NCBI RefSeq assembly: GCF_003344785.1
Contig: NZ_QPMK01000012.1
Coordinates: forward strand, 62,001-126,000
Length of the DNA: 64,000 nucleotides
Source of the DNA: Thalassococcus profundi
GTDB lineage: Bacteria; Pseudomonadota; Alphaproteobacteria; Rhodobacterales; Rhodobacteraceae
Reading direction: 5' to 3'
In this document: piece after piece, positions 44,175 to 51,559 of the stretch
Layout of the letters: each line of letters starts with the position of its first letter
Position numbering within the stretch: position 1 is the stretch's first letter
Notes under the pieces: model-generated
What the model was told of the DNA's origin: nothing
What the model saw: only the letters and a program-made list of their open reading frames with translations
The model's database searches: none
Translations under genes and position numbers: made by a program

Positions 44175-46570
44175 ACCGGACGGCCTTCCTCGCCCTGCTG
44201 TCGCACTGGCGGCGGCACCCGGTGCAACTGGTCACGCTCTGCGTCGGGCTGATGCTGGCGACGGCGCTCTGGTCCGGCGTGCAGGCGGTCAATGCCGAGG
44301 CGCGCGCGAGCTACGACCGCGCCGCCGCCGACCTGGGCCAGACGCCGCTGCGGCGGCTGACCGGCGACGGTCCGGTCCCCATTGCCGAATTCGTCGCCCT
44401 GCGCCGCGCCGGCTGGCTGGTCAGCCCGGTGATCGAGGGCGACCTGCCGCTGGCCACCGACAGCCTGCGTCTCATCGGGGTCGATCCCCTCACCACCCCG
44501 CCCCGCCCCGGACTGGAGCCTCTGCTGGAGGGCGGTGACGCGCTGCCCCGGTTCCTCTCGGTCGACGGGCTGATGATCGTCGCGCCCGAAACCGCGCCGC
44601 TGCTCGACGGTCCGGGCCTGCCGCCGCATATCCAGTCCGCACAGGTGCCCCCCGGCACCGCGCTGGTCGATTTCCGCCTGGCGCAAAGGCTGCTGGGCCG
44701 CGACGGCGTTGACCACCTGCTCGTGGCGCGTGAACAGCCCATGGGCCTGCCGCCGCTGTCGGAGGTCACCGACCTGACGCTCACCGAAGATCAGGCGGGC
44801 GGCGACCTCGCGCAGCTCACCCGCAGCTTTCACCTCAATCTCACCGCCTTCGGCCTGCTGGCCTTTGCCGTGGGGCTCTTCATCGTGCAATCGGCGATCG
44901 GCCTGGCCTTCGAGCAGCGCCGCTCGGCGATTCGCACCCTGCGCGCGCTCGGCGTGCCGCTGCGGCGGCTGATGGCGCTGCTGGCGGCGGAGTTGCTGGC
45001 GCTGGCGACGCTCTCGGGCCTTGCGGGCATCGCCCTGGGCTACGTCATCGCGGCGGCACTCTTGCCCGGCGTCGCGGCCACACTGCGCGGCCTCTACGGC
45101 GCCGAGGTGTCGGGCCAGCTGGGGTTCGATCCGCTCTGGGCGGTCTCGGCTCTGGCCATAAGTCTGCTCGGCGCCGCAGCCGCCGGGGCGCAATCGCTCT
45201 GGCGCGTGTCGCAGATGCCGATCCTGTCGCCGGCGCAGCCCCGCGCCTGGGCGCGCGCCTCGCAACGGGCGATCCTGACGCAGCTGGCCGTAGCGGTCGC
45301 CCTGCTGGCGCTGTCCGGAGCGCTGGCGTTCTGGGGCGGGTCGCTGGTGGCGGGGTTCGCCTGCCTCGCCGCGCTCCTGATCGGCGCGGCGCTGGCCCTG
45401 CCCGCGCTGCTTCTGGGCCTGCTGGCGTTGCTGCAACGGGCGCCGCGTGGGGTGCTGGGCGAATGGCTGTTGGCCGATGCGCGCCAGCAGGTCCCGCCGC
45501 TGTCCCTGGCGCTGATGGCGCTGCTGCTGGCGCTGGCCGCCAACATCGGCGTCGGCACCATGGTGGGATCGTTTCGCGACACCTTCACCGGCTGGCTGGA
45601 CCAGCGGCTGGCGGCCGAGCTGTACGTCACCGCGCGCGACCCGGCAGAGGCCGAAGACCTGCGCGCCTACCTGGAACCGCGCGCCGACGCGCTCTTGCCG
45701 ATCTGGTCGGTGGACCTGCCCCTGCGCGGCGCGCCCGCCGAGGTCTTCGGCATCGTCGATCATGCCACCTATCGCGACAACTGGCCCCTGCTCGACGCCG
45801 TGCCCGATGTCTGGGACCGCGTCGCCGACGGCACCGGCGTGCTGATCAACGAACAGCTGGCCCGGCGCGAGGACATCGCACTTGGCGCACGGCTGGAGAT
45901 CACGCCCGATTGGCAGCTGCCCGTCGCGGGTGTCTATTCCGACTACGGCAACACCCGCGGCCAGGCGATCACCGGAATCGACGCGCTGAGCCAGCGCTTT
46001 CCCGACCGCCCGCGCCTGCGCTACGCCGTGCGCCTGCCCTCCTATCAAGTATCCGAGGTCCAGACCGCGCTGCGCGCCGACTTCGGCCTGCCCGAGGCAA
46101 ACGCCATCGACCAGTCCGCCGTGAAACGCTTTTCGCTCGACGTGTTCGACCGCACCTTCCTGGTGTCCGAAGCACTCAACGTCCTGACCCTCGGCGTCGC
46201 GGCCTTTGCCATGCTGACCAGCCTGCTGAGCCTCTCGGGCCTGCGCCTGCCGCAACTCGCCCCGGTCTGGGCGCTTGGCCTCACGCCCCGGCGGCTCGCA
46301 ATCTTCGAAGTGGCGCGCACCGTCCTGCTGGCGCTCCTGACCTGCCTGCTGGCGATCCCGCTGGGGCTGGCGTTGGCCTGGGTGCTGCTCAACATCGTCA
46401 ACGTCGAGGCCTTCGGCTGGCGTTTGCCGATGACGCTGTTCCCCGCCGACTGGATCTGGCTCGCGCTCTGGGCCACGCTGGCGGCGCTCGCGGCTTGCCT
46501 CTGGCCGGTGCTGCGCCTCACGCGACTGCCGGCCGCCGATCTGCTGAGGGTCTTTGCCAATGAACGCTGA
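44171..46570 (+). CDS. FtsX-family ABC transporter permease
   Basis: A 799-residue permease of the large MacB/FtsX type with two FtsX cores. The membrane spans fall in three groups: residue 15-35, a cluster at about 225-440 (including a middle pair of helices), and a C-terminal set at about 675-790. Two periplasmic domains lie between. Recognisable pieces are RRSAIRTLRALGVPLRRLMALLAAELLALATLSGLAGIALGY and LGLTPRRLAIFEVARTVLLALLTCLLAIPLGLALAWVL. It is probably two ancestral permeases (AttF and AttG) in one chain. The start GTG overlaps the ATPase stop, and the end overlaps the next gene by 11 bases. Confidence 0.92.
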   Translation: MNRTAFLALLSHWRRHPVQLVTLCVGLMLATALWSGVQAVNAEARASYDRAAADLGQTPLRRLTGDGPVPIAEFVALRRAGWLVSPVIEGDLPLATDSLRLIGVDPLTTPPRPGLEPLLEGGDALPRFLSVDGLMIVAPETAPLLDGPGLPPHIQSAQVPPGTALVDFRLAQRLLGRDGVDHLLVAREQPMGLPPLSEVTDLTLTEDQAGGDLAQLTRSFHLNLTAFGLLAFAVGLFIVQSAIGLAFEQRRSAIRTLRALGVPLRRLMALLAAELLALATLSGLAGIALGYVIAAALLPGVAATLRGLYGAEVSGQLGFDPLWAVSALAISLLGAAAAGAQSLWRVSQMPILSPAQPRAWARASQRAILTQLAVAVALLALSGALAFWGGSLVAGFACLAALLIGAALALPALLLGLLALLQRAPRGVLGEWLLADARQQVPPLSLALMALLLALAANIGVGTMVGSFRDTFTGWLDQRLAAELYVTARDPAEAEDLRAYLEPRADALLPIWSVDLPLRGAPAEVFGIVDHATYRDNWPLLDAVPDVWDRVADGTGVLINEQLARREDIALGARLEITPDWQLPVAGVYSDYGNTRGQAITGIDALSQRFPDRPRLRYAVRLPSYQVSEVQTALRADFGLPEANAIDQSAVKRFSLDVFDRTFLVSEALNVLTLGVAAFAMLTSLLSLSGLRLPQLAPVWALGLTPRRLAIFEVARTVLLALLTCLLAIPLGLALAWVLLNIVNVEAFGWRLPMTLFPADWIWLALWATLAALAACLWPVLRLTRLPAADLLRVFANER

Positions 46571-47630
46571 CGCGCTGCTGAAATCCTGCCTTGCCGCGAT
46601 TGGGCTGATGCTCGGCGCCCTGCCCGCGGGCGCGCAAGGCTTTGCCGGTCTGGGCACCGCATCGGCAGATTTCGCGCAGCCCGACCGCGACCGCGCCCTG
46701 CAATTCCCGGCGGACCACGCCGCCCATCCCGGCTACCGCATCGAATGGTGGTACCTGACCGCGAACCTGACCGGCCCCGACGGCACGCCGATGGGCCTGC
46801 AATGGACGCTCTTTCGCAGCGCACTGGCGCCGGGTGGCACGGATGACGGGCCGGAACAGCTCTGGATGGGCCATGCCGCCGTGACCACGCCGGACATGCA
46901 CCTTGTCGCGGAACGGCTGGCGCGGGGCGGGATCGGCCAGGCAGGGGTCACGCTGGAGGGGTTCGAAGCCTTCATCGACGACTGGGCCATGCGCAGCACC
47001 GGCGGCGCCGATCCGCTGGACAGCCTGCGTGTCAGCGCGCGCGGGACGGACTTCGCCTATGACATCGACCTCGCCGCGCAAGGCCCGATCGTGCTGCAGG
47101 GCGACCACGGCTATTCGATGAAATCCGCCGGCGGCGCCGTCAGCTACTACTATTCGCAGCCCTTCTACGAGGTCGCCGGCACCGTCACCCTGCCCTCGGG
47201 CCCCGTGGAGGTCACCGGGCAGGCGTGGCTCGACCGCGAATGGTCGTCGCAACCGCTGGCCGAGGACCAGACCGGGTGGGACTGGATTTCTCTGCACCTC
47301 GACTCCGGCGCCAAGCTCATGGGATTCGGCCTGCGCAGCCGCGACGGCGGGCATTTCACCTCCGCCACCTGGGTCGCGCCCTCGGGCGAGGTCACGTCCT
47401 ACGGCGACGGCACCCTGCAGCTGGAGCCTCTCGCGCAGACCGAGGTGGCCGGACGCCGGGTGCCTACCCGGTGGCGGGTGCGCCTTCCCGACCAGAATGT
47501 CGACCTCGAAATCGACGCCGTCAACGGCGACGCCTGGATGGACACCGCGTTTCCCTACTGGGAAGGCCCGGTGCGCATCACCGGCAGCCATGGAGGACGC
47601 GGCTACCTGGAGATGACCGGGTATGAGTGA
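46560..47630 (+). CDS. AttH-like lipocalin-fold protein (CrtC/AttH family)
   Basis: A 356-residue exported protein of the AttH/CrtC family, which has two lipocalin-like barrels and includes carotenoid 1,2-hydratase. A signal peptide covers about residues 1-26 (LLKSCLAAIGLMLGALPAGAQG). Diagnostic motifs are HPGYRIEWWYLTANL near 60, GMQWTLFR-type GLQWTLFRSAL near 80, and GQAWLDREWSSQPLAEDQTGWDWISLHLDSGAKLMGFGLR near 220. With the ABC genes it likely hands a lipid-like substrate across the periplasm. Role in attachment, as first claimed for Agrobacterium att genes, is unproven. It overlaps the permease and the next gene. Confidence 0.92.
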   Translation: MNADALLKSCLAAIGLMLGALPAGAQGFAGLGTASADFAQPDRDRALQFPADHAAHPGYRIEWWYLTANLTGPDGTPMGLQWTLFRSALAPGGTDDGPEQLWMGHAAVTTPDMHLVAERLARGGIGQAGVTLEGFEAFIDDWAMRSTGGADPLDSLRVSARGTDFAYDIDLAAQGPIVLQGDHGYSMKSAGGAVSYYYSQPFYEVAGTVTLPSGPVEVTGQAWLDREWSSQPLAEDQTGWDWISLHLDSGAKLMGFGLRSRDGGHFTSATWVAPSGEVTSYGDGTLQLEPLAQTEVAGRRVPTRWRVRLPDQNVDLEIDAVNGDAWMDTAFPYWEGPVRITGSHGGRGYLEMTGYE

Positions 47631-48159
47631 CACCCCGACGCTGGACAGATTTCTGTCACACGCGCTGGCGCTGATCGGCGGTCCGGGCAGCGGCCCCCTG
47701 CTCACGCTGGGTACTCTCGGCCAGGACGGTCCTCGCCTGCGCAGCGTGATGCTGCGCCGCTACATCCCCGCCACGGCAGAGGCCGAGATCCACACCGACC
47801 GCGGCTCGGACAAGGTGGCCGAAATCGCCGCCGATCCGCGGGTGAGCCTGCACCTTTGGGATGCTAAGGCGCTGGTGCAGCTGCGTCTTTCCGGCCGGGC
47901 GCACATGATCCATGCGGACACCGCGCGCTGGACCGAGGTTCCGGACAACAGCCGCACCAGCTACGGCAAGGCGCCGCCGCCGGGCAGACCCATCGACGGA
48001 CCCGACGCCTTTGCGCTGGACACCGATGTGGCGCATTTCACCGCGGTGCGGATCGTGCTCTCACGGGCCGATGTGCTGCATCTGGACCCCGACCGGCACC
48101 GCCGCGCCCTTTATCGACGGACGCAGGGCGGCTGGCAGGGGCACTGGGTCAGCCCCTGA
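47623..48159 (+). CDS. Pyridoxamine 5'-phosphate oxidase-like FMN protein
   Basis: A 178-residue PNPOx-like split-barrel protein. The flavin-binding pattern is LLTLGTLGQDGPRLRSVMLRRY, with HTDRGSDKVAEIAADPRVSLHLWDAKALVQLRLSGRAHMI, the typical T-D-x-x-S-x-K-v-x-el segment. It is shorter than true PdxH and lacks that enzyme's C-terminal PLP motif, so it is better described as a PNPOx-like protein of unknown function. The ATG overlaps the AttH-like gene by 8 bases, so it travels with the ABC trio. Confidence 0.87.
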   Translation: MSDTPTLDRFLSHALALIGGPGSGPLLTLGTLGQDGPRLRSVMLRRYIPATAEAEIHTDRGSDKVAEIAADPRVSLHLWDAKALVQLRLSGRAHMIHADTARWTEVPDNSRTSYGKAPPPGRPIDGPDAFALDTDVAHFTAVRIVLSRADVLHLDPDRHRRALYRRTQGGWQGHWVSP

Positions 48160-48218
48160 TTGCACCCGCGCGGAAACCGCGCCATGTTACCGCTACCTTT
48201 CGGAAACACGGGACGGTC

Positions 48219-49676
48219 ATGTACCTCGGCATCGACATCGGCACCTCTGCGGTCAAGGTCTGTCTGGCCGACGCCGGCCTCTCCAGCGTCGCCACGGAGA
48301 GCCAGCCTCTGACCATTTCGCACCCCCGTCCTGGCTGGAGCGAACAGAACCCGCAGGATTGGTGGACCGCCGTCCGCACAGCCACCCGCGCGCTGCTGGC
48401 CAAGAATCCGGGCGCGGCGGACAGGCTCCGGGCCATCGGCCTGTCGGGGCAGATGCATGGCGCGGTGCTGCTGGACGCCGGCGGCGCCGTGCTGCGGCCT
48501 GCGATCCTGTGGAACGACGGGCGCAGCGATGCGGAATGCACCGCCCTGGAACAGGCGCACCCAGAACTTGCGGCCATCGCGGGCGTCCGTCCCATGGCGG
48601 GCTTCACCGCGCCGAAGCTGCTCTGGCTGCACCGGCACGAACCGGAGATCCACGCCCGCATCGCCCGGATCCTGCTGCCAAAGGATTACATCGGCCACCG
48701 GCTGCACGGCGGCTTTGTCACCGACCCCTGCGACGCCGCCGGGACCTGGTGGTTCGACGAGGCGGACCGAATCTGGTCCGACCGCCTCTGCGCCGCCACC
48801 GCCACCGATCCCGATTGGCTGCCGCGCGTGGTGCCGGGCACCGAAACCGCCGGAACGCTGACCGCAGAGGCCGCCGCCGAGCTCGGTCTGCCCGCTGGCC
48901 TGCCGGTCGCCGCCGGTGCGGGCGACGCGGCGGCGGGGGCCATCGTCGTGGGCGCCGTGGCGCCGGGCCGCGGCTTTGTCTCGCTCGGCACCTCGGCGCA
49001 GCTTTTCGTGGCCTCGGACCGCTATGCGGCCGCCCCCGACCGGGGGCTGCATTCCTACGCCCACTGCCTGCCCGGCCTGTGGTTCCAGATGGCCGCGATG
49101 CTGAACGGCGCGCGCCCGATGAGCTGGTTCGCCGAAGCAATCGGCCAACCGGTGGCCCAACTGGTTGCAGAGGCCGATGACGCCCGGCTCGACCGCGTGC
49201 CGCTATTCCTGCCCTACCTGACCGGCGAGCGGACGCCGCATGGCGACACGGCGATCCGCGGCGCCTTCTACGGCCTGGGCAACGACACCGGCCGGGCCGA
49301 GATGATGCGGGCGATCATGGACGCGATCGCCTATTCGCTGGCCGACGCCTGCGACGCGGTGGGGTCGGTCACCGCCCTGCCCGATCCGCTGCTGGCAATC
49401 GGCGGTGGGACCCGCAGCGATCTGCTGTTGCAGACCATCTCCGACGTGCTCGACCGCCCGGTGCACCGCGGACGCGACGCGGATGTGGGTCCGGCGCTCG
49501 GCGCGGCCCGGCTGGGAGCCGTCGCCTGTGGCGCGGCCCAGCCAAGCGACATAGGATCGGTGCCCGAGACCGACAAGCGGTTCCTGCCGCGCCCGACGGC
49601 GCGGCACGCAGATCGCCTGGAGGCATACCGGGCGCTCTACCCGGCACTGCAAAAGCTGCGCGACATGCCGTTCTGA
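48219..49676 (+). CDS. xylB: Xylulokinase
   Basis: A FGGY-family kinase (485 aa) that phosphorylates D-xylulose to xylulose-5-phosphate for the pentose phosphate pathway. The N-terminal ATPase fold starts LGIDIGTSAVKVCLADA, with GLSGQMHGAVLLDAGGAVLRPAILWNDGRSDAEC (substrate contact region). The C-terminal half has GVVAPGRGFVSLGTSAQLF-type phosphate loop, PYLTGERTPH and AIGGGTRSDLLLQTISDVLDRPV. The length is typical of XylB. No xylose isomerase or sugar transporter is present in the window, so it may serve another pentitol. The gene is preceded by 59 bases. Confidence 0.94.
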   Translation: MYLGIDIGTSAVKVCLADAGLSSVATESQPLTISHPRPGWSEQNPQDWWTAVRTATRALLAKNPGAADRLRAIGLSGQMHGAVLLDAGGAVLRPAILWNDGRSDAECTALEQAHPELAAIAGVRPMAGFTAPKLLWLHRHEPEIHARIARILLPKDYIGHRLHGGFVTDPCDAAGTWWFDEADRIWSDRLCAATATDPDWLPRVVPGTETAGTLTAEAAAELGLPAGLPVAAGAGDAAAGAIVVGAVAPGRGFVSLGTSAQLFVASDRYAAAPDRGLHSYAHCLPGLWFQMAAMLNGARPMSWFAEAIGQPVAQLVAEADDARLDRVPLFLPYLTGERTPHGDTAIRGAFYGLGNDTGRAEMMRAIMDAIAYSLADACDAVGSVTALPDPLLAIGGGTRSDLLLQTISDVLDRPVHRGRDADVGPALGAARLGAVACGAAQPSDIGSVPETDKRFLPRPTARHADRLEAYRALYPALQKLRDMPF

Positions 49677-49998
49677 TCTTGCCAGACCGGTGTTGCGGGC
49701 GGTCAAGCCGGCCCTCCTCTACCGGAATGCCCGATTCGCCCAGCGCGGTCCGTCGGTTTACTGCTGCGCCTCCTGCCTGGCGAACGCGTCTCTCCCGGTC
49801 ATCCGGCCAGGACCCTTGGTCGTCCGGCACATCCCCGGCTCGGCTGGTGCAGCCCCTCGGTCGACTGGTGCGCCCCCTGCTTGGGGAACCTGTCTCTCAA
49901 GGTCATCCGGCGCGCCGGCAGGTCGACCGGCCTGGGCCCTTGGTTGCCCCTGCCCGGCTGGCGCAAACCATGTCGGGCCCATGGGCCGCGGCGGGTCG
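49677..49998. repeat. Non-coding gap with imperfect 104-bp direct repeats
   Basis: There is no supportable gene in these 322 bases between convergent xylB and the receiver-kinase gene. A segment near 49772-49806 recurs at 49876-49910: GTCTCTC, two bases, then GGTCATCCGG occur at 49788-49806 and again at 49892-49910. The short match CTGC-TGG-GAAC precedes both copies. Further partial similarity continues downstream. It looks like decayed duplicated sequence. Confidence 0.55.
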
Positions 49999-51114
49999 TC
50001 ATGCCCGTTTGCAGGTCAGTTCCGCAGGCGGCGCCGTGGCAAGGCGGGCGCGTGGCATCGCAAAGGCAAAGACCGCGCCCCCGGCCGCGCCGGCTTCGCA
50101 CCAGATCGTACCGCCGTGGCGATCGAGGATCTTCTTGCAGGTTGCCAGACCCAAGCCTGTGCCGGGCAGATGCGCACGACCGGGAATGCGTTTGAACGGA
50201 TCGAAAATACCCCGCCGGAACGGTTCCGGCACGCCGATGCCGTTGTCCGCGACCCGCACCACGGCGCCACCCCCGTCGCTCAGCGATGCGCTGATCGTGA
50301 TCCGCGGCGGGGCTTCGCCGCGGTACTTGAGCGCATTCGAGAGCAGGTTCTGCAGCAGTTGCGACACCTGCGGCGGCGAGCAATGCAGCATCACGTCTTC
50401 GAAGTCACGGCTAACCGCGGCGCCGCCGGCGGCGATCTCCTGAGACAGGGCGGTTTCGGCTCGTCCGATCAACTCCGTCAACAGCGTCTCCTTGAATTCG
50501 ACCTCGCGATCGTGACGGATGTGCGCGGCGAGGCTGTCCACAAGTTCGGCCATCTGCGCGCTGGCCAGGCACAGGTCCTGCGCGCAGTCGCGAACCTCGT
50601 CCATATCGCCGCGCGCGACATCGTCCTGGATTTGCTCTGCCAGCGCTCTTACGGCCCGGATCGGCGCCTTGAAATCGTGGACGAGCACGTCGGAAAAGCT
50701 CATGAGGTCGTCCTGACGCGCCCGGTCCTTCCAGCGGCGCTCGGCTCGGTCCTGCGCGCCGGACACCAGGCGGTCCAGGCCCTCGGGCGTGATCGCCCGC
50801 TTGCCGATGTAGTCCACGGCACCGGCCTGGATCGCGCTTTTGGCGATGTCCTCGTCGCCCTGGCCGGTCATCAGAACGATCCCGGCCCGGGGCCAGAGGG
50901 ACAGCAGCCGCGCCAGGATATCGAGCCCGCTGCGCCCCGGCAACCGGTGGTCGAGCAGGACGATATCCGGCACCGCGGCGTCGAAATCAAAGGCTTGTGC
51001 GGCCCGGTTCGCCTCGAAGACCGCGGCATCGGGCCGCACAGCTTTCAGGCTGCGGCGGATCGCCTTCCGGTCGCCGGCGTCGTCATCGACGATCAAGATG
51101 GTCAGGTCGGGCAT
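49999..51114 (-). CDS. Receiver domain fused to histidine kinase core
   Basis: A 371-residue hybrid with the receiver at the N-terminus: VDDDAGDRKAIR start, phospho-acceptor Asp55 in LLDHRLPG, and the MTGQGDEDIA segment. A HisKA-like helix pair follows with His146 in LVHDFKAPIRAV, then an HATPase_c domain with LLSNALKYR (N box), VADNGIGV (G1), FDPFKR (F box) and GTGLGLAT (G2). It has no membrane span, so it is cytoplasmic. It is the last gene of a four-gene signalling operon and overlaps the preceding single-receiver gene by 32 bases. No output domain is present. Confidence 0.92.
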   Translation of the reverse strand: MPDLTILIVDDDAGDRKAIRRSLKAVRPDAAVFEANRAAQAFDFDAAVPDIVLLDHRLPGRSGLDILARLLSLWPRAGIVLMTGQGDEDIAKSAIQAGAVDYIGKRAITPEGLDRLVSGAQDRAERRWKDRARQDDLMSFSDVLVHDFKAPIRAVRALAEQIQDDVARGDMDEVRDCAQDLCLASAQMAELVDSLAAHIRHDREVEFKETLLTELIGRAETALSQEIAAGGAAVSRDFEDVMLHCSPPQVSQLLQNLLSNALKYRGEAPPRITISASLSDGGGAVVRVADNGIGVPEPFRRGIFDPFKRIPGRAHLPGTGLGLATCKKILDRHGGTIWCEAGAAGGAVFAFAMPRARLATAPPAELTCKRA

Positions 51115-51559
51115 GCGCGTCTCCGCCAGGTCTGATTTCGGGTAGGACGACGGTGGTCCAGTAGTGATTCAAAAGCTCGATGAACCGGGCGTGGTCCTGT
51201 TTGAGGACATAGCCCGCCACGTGTTCGTCATAAGCCGCCTCGCGATCCTCGACCGTATCGGAACTGGTCAGCAGGAACACCACCGCGCGGTGCAGGTCCG
51301 GATCGGCGCGCAGCGTCCGGATGAACTCAAGCCCATCCATCCGCGGCATGTTGATATCGGTCAGCACCAGGAACCGGTCCGGCATCGGACCATGCGCCCC
51401 GCGCAGGAGGTCCAGCGCGGCGACCCCGTCGACCGCCCGCAGCACAGTGCCGGCGGCGGTCGATCCGGACAAGGCGCGGCGCATCGCCTTGGCATCGGCG
51501 TCGTCGTCCTCGACCAGGACCACCGTCAGCCGCGGATGCTCGACCGCCAGCACGCTCAT
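51083..51559 (-). CDS. Single-domain response regulator (Rcp1/CheY-like)
   Basis: A 158-residue stand-alone receiver. Acidic pocket VEDDDADAK, phospho-acceptor Asp68 in LTDINMPRMDGLEF, Ser/Thr in FLLTSSDT and Lys120 in GYVLKQD. The longer beta4-alpha4 region and the LTDINMPRMDG form resemble the Rcp1-type regulators that partner phytochrome-like kinases. It starts in a 4-base overlap with the kinase stop (51556-51559). It has no DNA-binding domain, so it acts by protein contact or relays phosphate. Confidence 0.93.
   Translation of the reverse strand: MSVLAVEHPRLTVVLVEDDDADAKAMRRALSGSTAAGTVLRAVDGVAALDLLRGAHGPMPDRFLVLTDINMPRMDGLEFIRTLRADPDLHRAVVFLLTSSDTVEDREAAYDEHVAGYVLKQDHARFIELLNHYWTTVVLPEIRPGGDAHARPDHLDRR

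Noticed and set aside
43922-46657. 911-codon open frame on the minus strand
   Set aside because: It is antisense to the ABC ATPase and permease genes, rich in Gln/Arg/Ala, and has no recognisable domain.
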